64,000 nucleotides of DNA from Streptomyces typhae. Lineage in GTDB: Bacteria; Actinomycetota; Actinomycetes; Streptomycetales; Streptomycetaceae. The translations under genes were made by a program, and so were the position numbers. The DNA is taken from assembly GCF_009755605.1 (NCBI RefSeq), contig NZ_WPNZ01000035.1, positions 1-64,000 on the forward strand, written 5' to 3'. Shown here piece after piece: positions 6,779-16,642 of this stretch. The notes under the pieces were generated by a model. It saw only the letters and a list, made by a program, of their open reading frames with translations, did no database searches and was not told where the DNA came from. Within the stretch, counting starts at the first letter, position 1; each line of letters starts with the position of its first letter.

Positions 6779-9282
6779 GCCGGGTCGGTCCTGGACACGG
6801 TGATGAGCGGTAGGAGGGTGTGGGTGTTGCCGGCGCGGGCTTCGCGCAGGATGGTGCTGGCCTCCTCGATCTCCTGGCGTTCTGTGGCGGGGAGGGCGGC
6901 GAGGCGGCGGCGCATGCGTTCGATGACCTGCTCGTAGGCGGTGATCTGGGCGGTGAAGGCGGTGATGACGAATTCGGCGGCGTCCATGGCCTGGGCTGTT
7001 TCGCGGTCGGCGCGCAGTTCGTTGATGTGCTGTTCGATCGCCGGAAGGTAGGAGGGGTCGGGGCGGTAGAAACCGCAGCCGGCGCACTGGAAGCGGGTGG
7101 GGCAGGAGCTGCCTGCGGCTTTGACGTTGCTGGGTTCGGTGCATCCGCCGTAGGGGACGGCGACAGAGCGCAGCTCGTAGGCGGTCTCGGAGCTGGGGCT
7201 GGGGCGGCCGTGGCTGTCGACGACGTGGGCGGCGAGCTTGGTGACGGCGTCGCGTTTTCGATTCAGAGAGACGGTGTAGTAGCGCTGGGTGGTGCTGACG
7301 GACTTGTGGTCCATCAGTTCACGCAGGACGTCGAGGGGGGTTCCGGCGTCGGCGTGGCGTTGTGCGTAGGAGTGGCGGAAGGCGTAGGCGTAGATGAGGG
7401 AGCGGTCGAAAGGCAGCGGGTTGCCCTGTGCGTCGGTGCCTTCGCCGTGCAGGTGGGGGATGGAGCCGACCCAGTGGCGCAGGGTCTCGCCGAGGTAGCT
7501 GGTGTGCAGGTAGGGGCGGGTGGCGAGGTGGGTGAGGGCGGGGAAGAGGTAGTCGGCGCCGGTGGGCGGGAGGCTGGTCTCAAGCTGTTCTCGGCGTTCT
7601 TGCCAGGTACGGATGGCCTGAGCGGTGGACGTGGTGATGGGCAGGCGCCTGCGGTGGCGGCGGGCTTTGTGGTTGTTCCAGACCAGACTGATCTGGTCGT
7701 TGCGGGTCTCCAGGCAGTCGCGGGGCAGGGAGCAGACTTCCAGGGGCCGCCGCCCGGTGTCTCCGAGCAGGATGTACAGCGTGCGGTACATCAGCTTCAG
7801 GTCGTCGGGAGCGAGGGTGCGCTGGCCGCGGGCCCGGCCCTGGCCGAGGAGGTGGAGGTGGGCGTCGAGCTGGCGGACCACCGGTTCGGGGATCGCCTTG
7901 CCGATCTCGTCCTCGTTGGCCTCCTGTTCGGGGATGCGGTGGAAGGCGGGATCACGGACGAAGGCAGCCGAGAGGGTGTCGGCGATACCTGAGCGGCGGC
8001 CGTAGTCGATCAGGGCGAAGAAGTGGCTGGCGATGGACATGCGGTAGTTCCAGCCGGCCGGTTCGCCGTCCCGTTTCAGTGCGGTGCGGATCACGTCGAC
8101 CACGGCGGTGACGTCGTCGTAGCGAAGCCGTGCGGGGTCGTCGGTTCCCGGGCGCTGCGCGAGAGCCCGGGAGGCGAGCTCCACGCCGCGCAGCGTGCGG
8201 GCGAACTCGTCCGCTCCCGGGCGCTGCTGGACGGTCCAGGTACGCAGCAGGCCGCGCAGCCACGGCTGCCGGATGGTGCGCAGATCAACGGTTTTGGGCT
8301 GCCGGATACCGGCCGGGGTACGGGAGCGCTGGCCGAGCGCACGCAGATCCAGGACGTCGTCCTGCGCCGGAGCGGTGCCGGTGTACTGCGCATGGCCCGC
8401 CCGGACCGCCGTACGCACGCGGCCGAGCATCCGCAGGACCGCGACAGTGGAACGCGGGCACATCTGCTGGTCCGTAATGCCGTCGATGAGCGTGCCGGTA
8501 TCAGCCAGGTCCCGCACCATGCGGCGCACCTGCGGGGGTTCGAAGATCCGCAGCCACGGGTCCACCTGCTGCAGACCGTAGAGAACCTCCCAGCGCAGCA
8601 GTTCGGGCAACGACAGGAGACTGAACTGGTGCGGGGCAAGATACGGGGGCTGCTGCGCCGCCCACGGCACCACGGCCGCGTCCGGGTGAGTGCGTCGGTG
8701 CTCACGGAAACGCTTGGCGTGATGCCGGCACAGGCCCCGGCCGTACAGGCCCGGCAGCGGACAGGCAGGAGCCGGGCAGGCAGGGGTCTCCGTGTAGGGG
8801 ACGGCGGTGTCCTCCCAGCGGCCGACGGTCTTGCGGGTGGTGTGGGTTTTCCACTGGGTGTAGTGCGTGGCGCACAGTTCTTTGCAGTGGCGGGGCCGGA
8901 CACAGCGCTGCCCGTCCTTCGTGAAGTTGCACTGCTGCGGAACACCACCGAAGGCAACCCGGTTGCGCACCGGCACGAAGGCCCGTGCGAACTCCGCGTC
9001 GGGCAGCGGCGACCGTTTCTGCTCCTCCTTGCAGAAAGGGCAGAAGATGTTGGCCGGCGAGACCACGGTGTCGCACGCCTCCGTCCGGCACAGCGCAACC
9101 GAGCTGCGCGGCTCGTGGACACTGCCGGTGAACAGCCAGCAGTCCTGCCGCCATTCACTGGTCCGCCAGGCGGGATCGAGATGACCCCGCAGCCACGCAG
9201 CCCATCCCCCGCCGTCGAGATCCCCCGCGTTTTCGGAGCGCGGCGCGGGCAGCCGCGACAACGCGGACGAGATGCTGCTCAT
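6775..9282 (-). CDS. tnpB: TnpB-like large tyrosine recombinase
   Basis: The product has 835 residues, with an ATGA overlap at each end. It is the long recombinase of a Tn554-type pair. The N-terminal 250 residues hold several cysteine and histidine clusters (for example CRTEACDTVV, CPFCKEE, CRHHAKRF) suggesting zinc-binding DNA recognition modules. The catalytic domain shows GDTGRRPLEVCSLP (first arginine), YAFRHSYAQRH (HxxR box), LMDHKSVSTTQRYY (final histidine or equivalent and tyrosine). A further cysteine group (SSCPTRFQCAGCGFYRPD) follows, as in TnpB proteins. It should cut and rejoin element ends with TnpA. It is longer than Tn554 TnpB (about 630 residues), mainly at the N-terminus. 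Confidence 0.85.
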   Translation of the reverse strand: MSSISSALSRLPAPRSENAGDLDGGGWAAWLRGHLDPAWRTSEWRQDCWLFTGSVHEPRSSVALCRTEACDTVVSPANIFCPFCKEEQKRSPLPDAEFARAFVPVRNRVAFGGVPQQCNFTKDGQRCVRPRHCKELCATHYTQWKTHTTRKTVGRWEDTAVPYTETPACPAPACPLPGLYGRGLCRHHAKRFREHRRTHPDAAVVPWAAQQPPYLAPHQFSLLSLPELLRWEVLYGLQQVDPWLRIFEPPQVRRMVRDLADTGTLIDGITDQQMCPRSTVAVLRMLGRVRTAVRAGHAQYTGTAPAQDDVLDLRALGQRSRTPAGIRQPKTVDLRTIRQPWLRGLLRTWTVQQRPGADEFARTLRGVELASRALAQRPGTDDPARLRYDDVTAVVDVIRTALKRDGEPAGWNYRMSIASHFFALIDYGRRSGIADTLSAAFVRDPAFHRIPEQEANEDEIGKAIPEPVVRQLDAHLHLLGQGRARGQRTLAPDDLKLMYRTLYILLGDTGRRPLEVCSLPRDCLETRNDQISLVWNNHKARRHRRRLPITTSTAQAIRTWQERREQLETSLPPTGADYLFPALTHLATRPYLHTSYLGETLRHWVGSIPHLHGEGTDAQGNPLPFDRSLIYAYAFRHSYAQRHADAGTPLDVLRELMDHKSVSTTQRYYTVSLNRKRDAVTKLAAHVVDSHGRPSPSSETAYELRSVAVPYGGCTEPSNVKAAGSSCPTRFQCAGCGFYRPDPSYLPAIEQHINELRADRETAQAMDAAEFVITAFTAQITAYEQVIERMRRRLAALPATERQEIEEASTILREARAGNTHTLLPLITVSRTDPA

Positions 9283-10511
9283 CGACGCTCCTTCAGAGAA
9301 CCGACACGTTCGACCGCCGCCCGCGCCTCAGCGTCGTCGACGTGCCGGTAGCGCTCCATCGACAACGGCGAGGCGTGGCCCAGGAGCCGCTGCACCACAT
9401 CGCGGTCGACACCGTCACGCAGCCAGCGCGTCGCCGCCGAGTGACGCAGCATGTGCGGACGGCACGCATGATCGACGGTGCGCGCCAGCCGGTCGAACAT
9501 CTCCTTGGCATTCGGGTACGACATCGCCCGGCCCAGCGGCGCACGGAACAGATTCACGAACACCATCTCCGACTCCGCCGCCTCGTCGCGTTCGTACTGG
9601 TAGTCGGTATACAGCGCGACCAGATCGGCGGTGACCGGCACGAAGCGGTGATGCCGGGACTTCGCAAGGGCCCGGTTGGGGTTGTCCATACGGCGGCGGA
9701 CATGCACGTGCGGACCCTCCACGCCGCAACCCACCACGCGGGAAGAGGCCAGCAGGTGCATATCGCCGCGGTGCAGCCCGAGCGCCTCACCGATCCGCAG
9801 CCCCGTACACGCCAGCAGCGCGATCAGGAAACGGTCCCGGGCACTCGGCGCCGCAGCGATCATCCGGCGGATCTGCTCATCGCTGAGGTCCTCATAGCCC
9901 GGCTCGGTGACCTTGAAGCGGAACGCGGCCGCCTCGACCTGGCGCCGCTGGCCCGATTCGCCGGTATCGAAGCCCGGCGGGGTGAAGCGCAGCAACTTCG
10001 GCTGGGACAGCAACGCCGTCGTCTCGGCCCGCACCCAGCCGTGCACAGCAACGAACCGCAGGAACTCCCCCACAACCGTCATGACCGCGTTCGCCGTGCT
10101 CTGTGACCGGTAACGGGCAGAACCGGGCCGCACCCGGCCAGCCCGGGGCGGGAGAGGCGTCTCGACCAGCCACCGCTGCAACCCGGCCAGATCCAGAAAA
10201 CCGGGACTCCGCCAGTCCAGCCCCCACGTCCGGCAGTAACTCAAATACAGAGCCACCCGCCCCGCATACACGCGCTCCGTGTTCGGCGAACACCCCCGCG
10301 CCCGCAACGACGCCAGGAACGCCGCCGCCTCGGTGTGCAGATCAAACGAACCGGCATCCGCCACCACCCACCGCACCACACCAGTCACCGGAGAAACAGC
10401 ACACTCCGCCACAAAATCGGCATCCACGCAACAAACACAACCACCAGGCCCAACGGCGCGTATCGCACTCCGATGAGTGCCATCCATGCAGGCGACAACC
10501 CAAACAAACAT
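9279..10511 (-). CDS. tnpA: TnpA-like tyrosine recombinase
   Basis: The product has 410 residues from the ATG at 10511, preceded by AGGGG about seven bases upstream; internal GTG starts near 10400 are possible because homology-like sequence begins around FDLHTEAAAFLASLRARG. The N-terminal SAM-like core-binding region is followed by catalytic signatures: CTGLRIGEALGL (arginine), HMLRHSAATRWL (HxLR), LLGHASPLSMERYRHV (histidine and tyrosine). The stop overlaps the tnpB start, so the two recombinases are translationally coupled. It belongs with tnpB and tnpC in a Tn554-type trio. Confidence 0.85.
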   Translation of the reverse strand: MFVWVVACMDGTHRSAIRAVGPGGCVCCVDADFVAECAVSPVTGVVRWVVADAGSFDLHTEAAAFLASLRARGCSPNTERVYAGRVALYLSYCRTWGLDWRSPGFLDLAGLQRWLVETPLPPRAGRVRPGSARYRSQSTANAVMTVVGEFLRFVAVHGWVRAETTALLSQPKLLRFTPPGFDTGESGQRRQVEAAAFRFKVTEPGYEDLSDEQIRRMIAAAPSARDRFLIALLACTGLRIGEALGLHRGDMHLLASSRVVGCGVEGPHVHVRRRMDNPNRALAKSRHHRFVPVTADLVALYTDYQYERDEAAESEMVFVNLFRAPLGRAMSYPNAKEMFDRLARTVDHACRPHMLRHSAATRWLRDGVDRDVVQRLLGHASPLSMERYRHVDDAEARAAVERVGSLKERR

Positions 10512-10596
10512 TTCTCACCCCTGGCCCTCCCCCGAGATAATCGGCGTGCCTGCGCTGGGCAACGGCCGCAGGTAAGCGTGAGCAAGGAGATCCGCA

Positions 10597-13500
10597 GTGA
10601 GTAAGGCAGCACGGGCAGACACCGGGGGGAGCGCCGGGGCGGGCGGCTTCGACTACCAGCACCGTATGGCCGCCTGGCTGGCCGTCACCGCTGTAGCGGC
10701 CTCTGCGTCTCCCGGCGTCCAGGGGCTGTGGACCGGAGCTGTCGAGCAGATTGCCTGCGAAACCGGCGAACCCGTCGACGACTGCCGAGTGCGCACCTCC
10801 GATGGCCAGACACTGGCGCTCCAAGCCAAGCGATCAATCACGCTGTCCCAGACCAAGGAGAGTGAATTCGGCAAGACCATCGCGCAGTTCGTTGAGCAGC
10901 ACCTCATGCCAGGCCATGAGCAGGACCGGCTGGTCCTCGTCACCTCCCGTGACGCCTCAAAACCGGTGAGGAACGACCTCGCCCAAGTTCTTGATCGCCT
11001 CCGCAACGTTCCTGCCGAGCAGGACGTGGCGTCGCTCGTCTTCAACAGCGACCAGACTGATGCCTACGACAAGTTCGTCGCTCACGCGAACCGGGAGTGG
11101 GCGAAGCAGCGCGGCAGCACGCCCTCAGCTGCAGAACTGAGGAAGTTCCTCGCCCACTGCCACGTCTGGGTACTCGACGTCGAGCAGGGCGGTCTGGAAG
11201 AACGGGAAGCCCTACAGACACTGCGCACGTCCGTGATCACTGATCCCGGCCAAGCGGACGCGGCGTGGCACGTACTACTCAGTACCTGTGCACAGATGGC
11301 CATCAACCATTCCGGCACCGGCATGAGACAGCTGCAGAAGGCGCTGTCATCGGCTGGTATCGCTCTGGCCACCATCCGAGACTTCACCTCGGATGTCCAG
11401 TGCCTGACAAGAACCACGCAGGACTCCCTCGATCAGTTGGGCCATGGCCTCACTACCGTCCCTACCCCGCAGGGGCCACTGGCCATTGCACGCACGGTCA
11501 CAGGCATCGATGCGACGTCCCGGGAGGGCTCGGTCCTCGTGGTTGGCGAGCCGGGTGCGGGAAAGACCGTGGTGATGCACGAGTTGGCCCGGGAGGCCAT
11601 CGCAGCGGGTCGGCCCGTACTTTTCTTGTCCGTAGCCGGCGTGGATGGCCGGAGTCCTGGCATGCTCCAAGCAGAACTCGACTTGCAGCACCCGCTCGTC
11701 GACGTTCTCGAACAGTGGCAGCCCGGCAGCACCGGCCTCCTGGCGATCGACGCTCTAGATGCCGCACGCGTCGATGCCTCCACCGAGCTGTGGCGGTCAA
11801 TCATCGCGGATGTCAACCGCAGGCTGCCGAACTGGCAGGTGGTCGCCTCCATCCGCACTTGGGATCTACAACACTCCCCCCATCTGCGCGCCCTCTTTCC
11901 GGGTGGGCCGGTACAGGTGAGTGATCTGACGGACGAAGAGGTCGCCCAGGTCACCAACGTTTTCCCCTCCTTGCGTGACCTTCTGAGCCAGGCTTCCGTC
12001 CAGCAGCGAAAGCTGATGCGCAACCCGTTCAACCTGCGCCTGGCTGCCGAACTCCTGCTGGATGGCGCAGCAGCAGCACAGCTACGCAGCGTCGACAGCA
12101 GATTGGACCTGCTGGCGCGCTACTGGGAGGCACGCGTCACCCGGGGAACCGAGGGCATCGCGAAAACGGCCCTCCTCGGCCGCCTGTGTGCAGCAGCGGT
12201 ACAGGAGAGACGACTGGCCGTCCCCGCCCAGAAGATCTTGGAGGCCGACACCGCAGCGTCAGACGTCCTGCGGGCCCTCCTTTCCAGCTCGGTCCTCACG
12301 CAAGCCCCGACGGTCATGGGCCCCACGGCCAACGGTCCCCTGCAATTCGCGCACCACGTGCTGTTCGACTACGCCGTCGCCGTCGCCTACCTCTCCCAGA
12401 CTCCCGACGGGCTGCAGGAGCGGCTGGACGCCGATCCCGACCTGTTGCTCTTCGCCCGCCCCAGCATCGACATGTACCTGCGGACGGCCTGGGCGCGAGA
12501 CCCCGGCGTGTTCTGCGCGCTGGCTCTGGCCTTGATGACGCTGCCCTCGCCCGGGATGGCAGCCACCGCACTCGCAGACGTCGTCACAAACGACTGCCAT
12601 CAGGCAGCAGACCTGGAACCGCTGCTCTCACCGGATCCACGCACCGAGGAAGGAGCGAAGCGAGTACTCGCAGCAATCGCTATCGCCGTCTCCCTCAAGC
12701 TGAAGGAAAGCAGCCTCCAGCATCCAGGTGTCTGGGCCGAGGTTGCTGAACGCCTCTCCCGGACACCCGCCCGGTCCCTCCCGGCGCTGGGTGTTCTGGT
12801 GACCGACCTGACATCCCATCGGGCGGTGCTGGACGAACAGCAACTGCGACTCTGCGGACTGGCAGCGCGGCGCCTACTCGAACACCTGTGGACCCAGCCT
12901 CCAGCCCCCGCTTCCCGGCTGGCCATCACCGCGGTAATTCAGACTGCAGCGAGTGACCTGACCGCGACCGAGACGCTGCTCAGACGCGCCGTGGAGTCGC
13001 CCCAGCTCGAAGAGCGCGGCTACAACGACCTCGACTCCATGAACAGCAACATCTCGGAACTGATGGATCTTCTGCCGGGTCTTGCTGAAGACCTCTACGT
13101 GGCCATGCTGAGCCACACCGAGACATCCTCGGCCAGCACGCAGCTGGGCAGCGGCTCAGTGCTCACACTCGTGTCCAATCGCCGACAGGACTTCGACGCA
13201 GCCAAGTACCCCCTAGTCGAACACTTCCCTGCCGTTTTGCGGTCCCTCCTCCCTCGTGCCCTGGCGGTTCTCACCCGCCTGGCAGTCGCTGGCCGGGACC
13301 TACCCGAGCATTCGGCTGTCCTGGGAAACCGTACTTTCGTGATCATTGAGGACGGCTCGCGCCGACGGGAATTCGCCTCCCTCGATGCGAACAGTGACCC
13401 GACGGAGCTGCTCGACGCCTATCAGGACTTCGCCGTCGCGGCCACTGAGACGCAGGCCCAGGCACTTTGCGAGGCGCTCACGTCGTCTCCGCGAGCAGCT

Positions 13501-15288
13501 GTTGTGTGGCGACGCACCCTGCGTGCAGCGGCCGCCAACCCTGCTCTGACAGCCTTCATGGTCAGTGAGCCGGCCGACGTCGTGACGCAGCTACTCATCC
13601 CGGACCTGGTCGGACCTGCGTGCGAGCTGATCAGCGCAGTGCACCCCACACTCGAACCTGCCGAAGCTGCCCGCCTGGAGTCCGCGATCCTTGCGATTCG
13701 GCCAGCCGCTTCTCACCACGAGCAGGGTGGGTTGGAGCAGCGCCGTTACCGAAGGCTCGTCAGCGCGCTCTCCGCAGAGCACCTCACCAACCCCTCTCTG
13801 ACAGCAGACAGGACTGCGCCGGATCCGGCGGTTGACGCTGACCCCATGGCCTGGGGTGGTGAGGAGCGCGCCGAAACCGCGGAGGAAGACCCGGCGGACG
13901 CCGAGCTGCGCCAGCTGACTGCGGCCCTCAGCAGTTTCGCGAGTACCTATCTCAACGGCACCGCCTCTTCAGACGACATCGCATCTGCCGAGCACGCGGC
14001 GACCAGGCTAGAAGCGGCCCTGCCGCAAACACAGTCCGCGGATCTGCGCACGCAAGCAGAGGACGCCCTCGCTGATGCTGCTGAGATCTGGACCCGTAGC
14101 GCGCAGACTCCTTCGGCAATCCTGAGCCACGCGCGAACCCTCCTTCTTTCGGCATCAAGAAGCCCTCGACCCGAACCCACTCCGGAAAACGCCACGTTCA
14201 ACCTGGCGATTCCCCAGGGGCCGCGAACCGAAGCGGCCCGTGGTCTTGGTCAACTGGCCGGCATTCCAGCGCAGTACAACCCGGAGGTGACCCATGCACT
14301 GCTCGCTCTGACAACAGATCCCGTGGGGGCCATCCGGCACACCGTGGCGCTGATCGCCCCTTCCGTGGCCGTCAGCGACACCGGAACGGCGTGGGAAATC
14401 CTCGAGTACCTCGCGGAGCACGACATCGACGACGCTGTGCTCGCTGCCACGGTCACCACGGCCTGCTTCCGTATGAACGACGCGCAACGCGGCGCTTCGA
14501 TCCTCGCCACAGTCATGCAGTGCGCGGCCTCGCGCCCAGGCCGCGACACCGCCGCTTCCGCTTGCGCCACCGCCGCCGGGCTCCTGTGGATCCACCACAC
14601 GACACCCGGAACGGACACCGCCCTCACCAGCATGATCACTCGCTGGCCGGACGGCAGTACCTGGTCCGGCTGTCTGCACGAACTGCGCGTGTCCGGAGCG
14701 CTCACCCACGACAACGACGCTGTCCGACGGCGCGCACTCAGGCTGATGCAGCAGCTCGCCGAACCAGCCCTGGACCGAACCCGTCATGCTCTGCTCCAGT
14801 ATCAGACCCTGACCGACGCCGAGCGTGAGCAATTCAGGAACACCGCCCAACTCCTCGACCACATCGCGTCACAGCTCTACTACGCAGGCGGCGGCGTCCC
14901 CAACAGCGCACCCCCCACCACGCAAGAAGCCAGACTCCTCGACGAGGCACAGCCACTGATCAAGCTGCTCTCGGCGACCCCAATCGCGCGCACCGCCCAC
15001 CACCTCGTCAGACTGTGTGAGCGCATGACCGACCAACGCCCGCAGGAGACGCTCCTCACCGTCCGCGACATCATCACCCAAGTCGGGGCCCAAAGCGGCT
15101 ACACCGCAGACACCCTCGGTGTCGGAACCTGCGTCACCTTCGTGGAACGCATCCTCGCCGACCACCGCAGCCTCCTGCGCAACCCGGACAACCTCACCGC
15201 CCTACGACAGATCTGCGACGCCTTCATCGACGCCGGATGGCCCCAAGCCCACAAACTCGTCTTCGGCATCGAACAGATCTTCCGCTAA
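10597..15288 (+). CDS. Giant nuclease-NTPase, STAND/Avs-like candidate defence protein
   Basis: The product has 1563 residues from a GTG with AAGGAGA eight bases upstream. Residues about 10-110 look like a Cap4/DUF4297-type PD-(D/E)XK effector: GGFDYQHRMAAWLAV, an acidic stretch, then LALQAKRS (QxK). A P-loop ATPase follows: VVGEPGAGKTVVM (about residue 314) and GLLAIDALDAARVD (Walker B-like, about 380), then LMRNPFNLRLAAELLLDG as in the winged-helix part of STAND proteins. The remaining 1000 residues are helical and repeat-like. N-terminal nuclease, central NTPase and long sensor match the plan of Avs-type antiphage sensors; this is inferred from architecture only. It is divergent from tnpA by 85 bases. 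Confidence 0.7.
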   Translation: MSKAARADTGGSAGAGGFDYQHRMAAWLAVTAVAASASPGVQGLWTGAVEQIACETGEPVDDCRVRTSDGQTLALQAKRSITLSQTKESEFGKTIAQFVEQHLMPGHEQDRLVLVTSRDASKPVRNDLAQVLDRLRNVPAEQDVASLVFNSDQTDAYDKFVAHANREWAKQRGSTPSAAELRKFLAHCHVWVLDVEQGGLEEREALQTLRTSVITDPGQADAAWHVLLSTCAQMAINHSGTGMRQLQKALSSAGIALATIRDFTSDVQCLTRTTQDSLDQLGHGLTTVPTPQGPLAIARTVTGIDATSREGSVLVVGEPGAGKTVVMHELAREAIAAGRPVLFLSVAGVDGRSPGMLQAELDLQHPLVDVLEQWQPGSTGLLAIDALDAARVDASTELWRSIIADVNRRLPNWQVVASIRTWDLQHSPHLRALFPGGPVQVSDLTDEEVAQVTNVFPSLRDLLSQASVQQRKLMRNPFNLRLAAELLLDGAAAAQLRSVDSRLDLLARYWEARVTRGTEGIAKTALLGRLCAAAVQERRLAVPAQKILEADTAASDVLRALLSSSVLTQAPTVMGPTANGPLQFAHHVLFDYAVAVAYLSQTPDGLQERLDADPDLLLFARPSIDMYLRTAWARDPGVFCALALALMTLPSPGMAATALADVVTNDCHQAADLEPLLSPDPRTEEGAKRVLAAIAIAVSLKLKESSLQHPGVWAEVAERLSRTPARSLPALGVLVTDLTSHRAVLDEQQLRLCGLAARRLLEHLWTQPPAPASRLAITAVIQTAASDLTATETLLRRAVESPQLEERGYNDLDSMNSNISELMDLLPGLAEDLYVAMLSHTETSSASTQLGSGSVLTLVSNRRQDFDAAKYPLVEHFPAVLRSLLPRALAVLTRLAVAGRDLPEHSAVLGNRTFVIIEDGSRRREFASLDANSDPTELLDAYQDFAVAATETQAQALCEALTSSPRAAVVWRRTLRAAAANPALTAFMVSEPADVVTQLLIPDLVGPACELISAVHPTLEPAEAARLESAILAIRPAASHHEQGGLEQRRYRRLVSALSAEHLTNPSLTADRTAPDPAVDADPMAWGGEERAETAEEDPADAELRQLTAALSSFASTYLNGTASSDDIASAEHAATRLEAALPQTQSADLRTQAEDALADAAEIWTRSAQTPSAILSHARTLLLSASRSPRPEPTPENATFNLAIPQGPRTEAARGLGQLAGIPAQYNPEVTHALLALTTDPVGAIRHTVALIAPSVAVSDTGTAWEILEYLAEHDIDDAVLAATVTTACFRMNDAQRGASILATVMQCAASRPGRDTAASACATAAGLLWIHHTTPGTDTALTSMITRWPDGSTWSGCLHELRVSGALTHDNDAVRRRALRLMQQLAEPALDRTRHALLQYQTLTDAEREQFRNTAQLLDHIASQLYYAGGGVPNSAPPTTQEARLLDEAQPLIKLLSATPIARTAHHLVRLCERMTDQRPQETLLTVRDIITQVGAQSGYTADTLGVGTCVTFVERILADHRSLLRNPDNLTALRQICDAFIDAGWPQAHKLVFGIEQIFR

Positions 15289-15364
15289 CAGCTCCCACAC
15301 GCCGCACCCTCATGACTGCCGCCCCCGAACATGCCAAACACACCCAACACTTCACGAGCACTAG

Positions 15365-16557
15365 ATAAAGGGCCTGCGCTCGCATGATGAGCGCCTGGTC
15401 GAGCAGCTCGCCTCCCGCGCGCTCACCAGCGGCAAGCGCAAGGTCCACCTCCAGCGCGATGAGGACGGGCGGATCGTCGGGGCCGGCGCAGAGAGTGACG
15501 GCGAGGACCAGGAGCAGGACGACACCGACGCCGCTGCCGAGTCGGCCCTGCTCCACTTCTCCTCTCCCCGGGACGCGGCGACCATCGCGGCGTTCCTGCG
15601 CACCCGGGTCTACCGGCCGGAGTCGCTGGTGTGGCTGCAGGGCTACGAGGCGCGGAGGAAGTGGCGGGCAGAGAACGGGATCATCGGCGTGGCCGCCATC
15701 CCGTACGACGTGGAGGTCGGCCTGGGCGTCATCGTCTTCCCGCTCGGACGGTGGGAGTACCAGCAGCGACGCGCCTACCGCGTCGGCGACCTCACCCCGC
15801 ACCGCATCGAGCTCCTCGAAGCCGACGGCATGCTCTGGGAACCCGGAGAAGAAGCCTGGGAGACCAAGCTCGCCGTGTTCCGCTCCTACCGGCGGGCCAC
15901 CGGCCACCTCGCACCCCGCCAGGACGCGGTCTGGGGCGAGGGCGAGGCGATGGTCCCCATCGGCCAGGACATGGCCAACCTCCGCCGGAAAACGGCCTCG
16001 GGAAGAACCCGGCCCGGGCCGCCCAACGTGCGGCGCAGCTCACCGCGATCGACCCGGACTGGGACTGCCCGTGGCCCCTGGACTGGCAGCGGCACTACCG
16101 CGTCCTCGCGGACCTCGTCGACGCCGACGGCAGCCTGCCCGACATCGCACCCGGCGTGCTCATGGACGGCGACGACATCGGACGGTGGCTCCAGCGGCAG
16201 AAGCAGCCGGGCACCTGGGCCCAGCTGTCCGAGGAGCAGCAGGAGCGGCTGACCAAGCTGGGCGTGCAGCCCGTCCAGACGCCGACTCCCGCCCCCGTCG
16301 CCCGCGCGACGAAGGGCCCGAGCAAGGCGCAGCAGGCGTTCCAGCGCGGACTTACAGCCCTCACGCAGTGGATCGAGCGAGAAGGCGCCCACCGGCCCGT
16401 GCCAAGGAGCCACAGCGAACAGATCGCGGTCGACGGCGAGACGGCCCCGGTGACCGTGAAACTGGGCGTATGGGTCTCCAACACCAAGACGCGTCGCGAC
16501 AAGCTCACTCAGGACCAGCTGGACGCGCTGCGGGAATTGGACATGGAATGGGCGTGA
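15365..16557 (+). pseudogene. Truncated, frameshifted paralogue of the HA-domain helicase
   Basis: From KGLRSHDERLVEQLASRAL the sequence matches the helicase at 3526-6159 from about its residue 488 to its end, but the ATPase core is absent and a TAG lies just before the match. The frame is lost at the A-run 15989-15992: upstream reads GQDMANLRRK, downstream the match resumes in the next frame with GLGKNPARAAQ; the intact gene shows that one base is missing. It ends RELDMEWA and TGA. It differs from the intact copy at many positions, so it is an old paralogue, not a recent duplication. Confidence 0.82.
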
Positions 16558-16603
16558 CACCACCGGCTGGTCGTTGATCTGGCCGGACACACCAGAGCAC
16601 AGA

Positions 16604-16635
16604 AGACCCTGGGCTGTCATGACAGCCCAGGGTCT
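16604..16635. terminator. 32-bp perfect palindrome between convergent genes
   Basis: Two 16-base arms meet with no unpaired loop bases. The palindrome lies between the rightward helicase remnant (stop 16557) and the leftward gene ending at 16643. The position fits a bidirectional terminator; no T-run is seen, as is usual in Streptomyces. Confidence 0.6.
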
Positions 16636-16642
16636 CGTGCTG

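Larger units (their letters stand above)
6160..15365. mobile_element. Tn554-type element with a STAND-like cargo gene (limits approximate)
   Basis: Three recombination genes in the order and spacing of Tn554 transposition genes (tnpA, tnpB, tnpC, both junctions overlapping) lie next to a divergently transcribed 4.7-kb gene. The block begins 58 bases after an intact helicase stop and ends where a helicase paralogue starts mid-gene at 15365. Tn554-family elements insert without target duplication and have no classical inverted repeats, so the limits given are gene-based. That the large gene is cargo rather than a neighbour is inferred from the truncated gene on its far side. Confidence 0.5.

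Noticed and set aside
6218..10511. RIT element (three tyrosine recombinases in a row)
   Set aside because: The third protein is a coiled-coil TnpC-like protein without recombinase residues, so the trio fits Tn554 rather than RIT.
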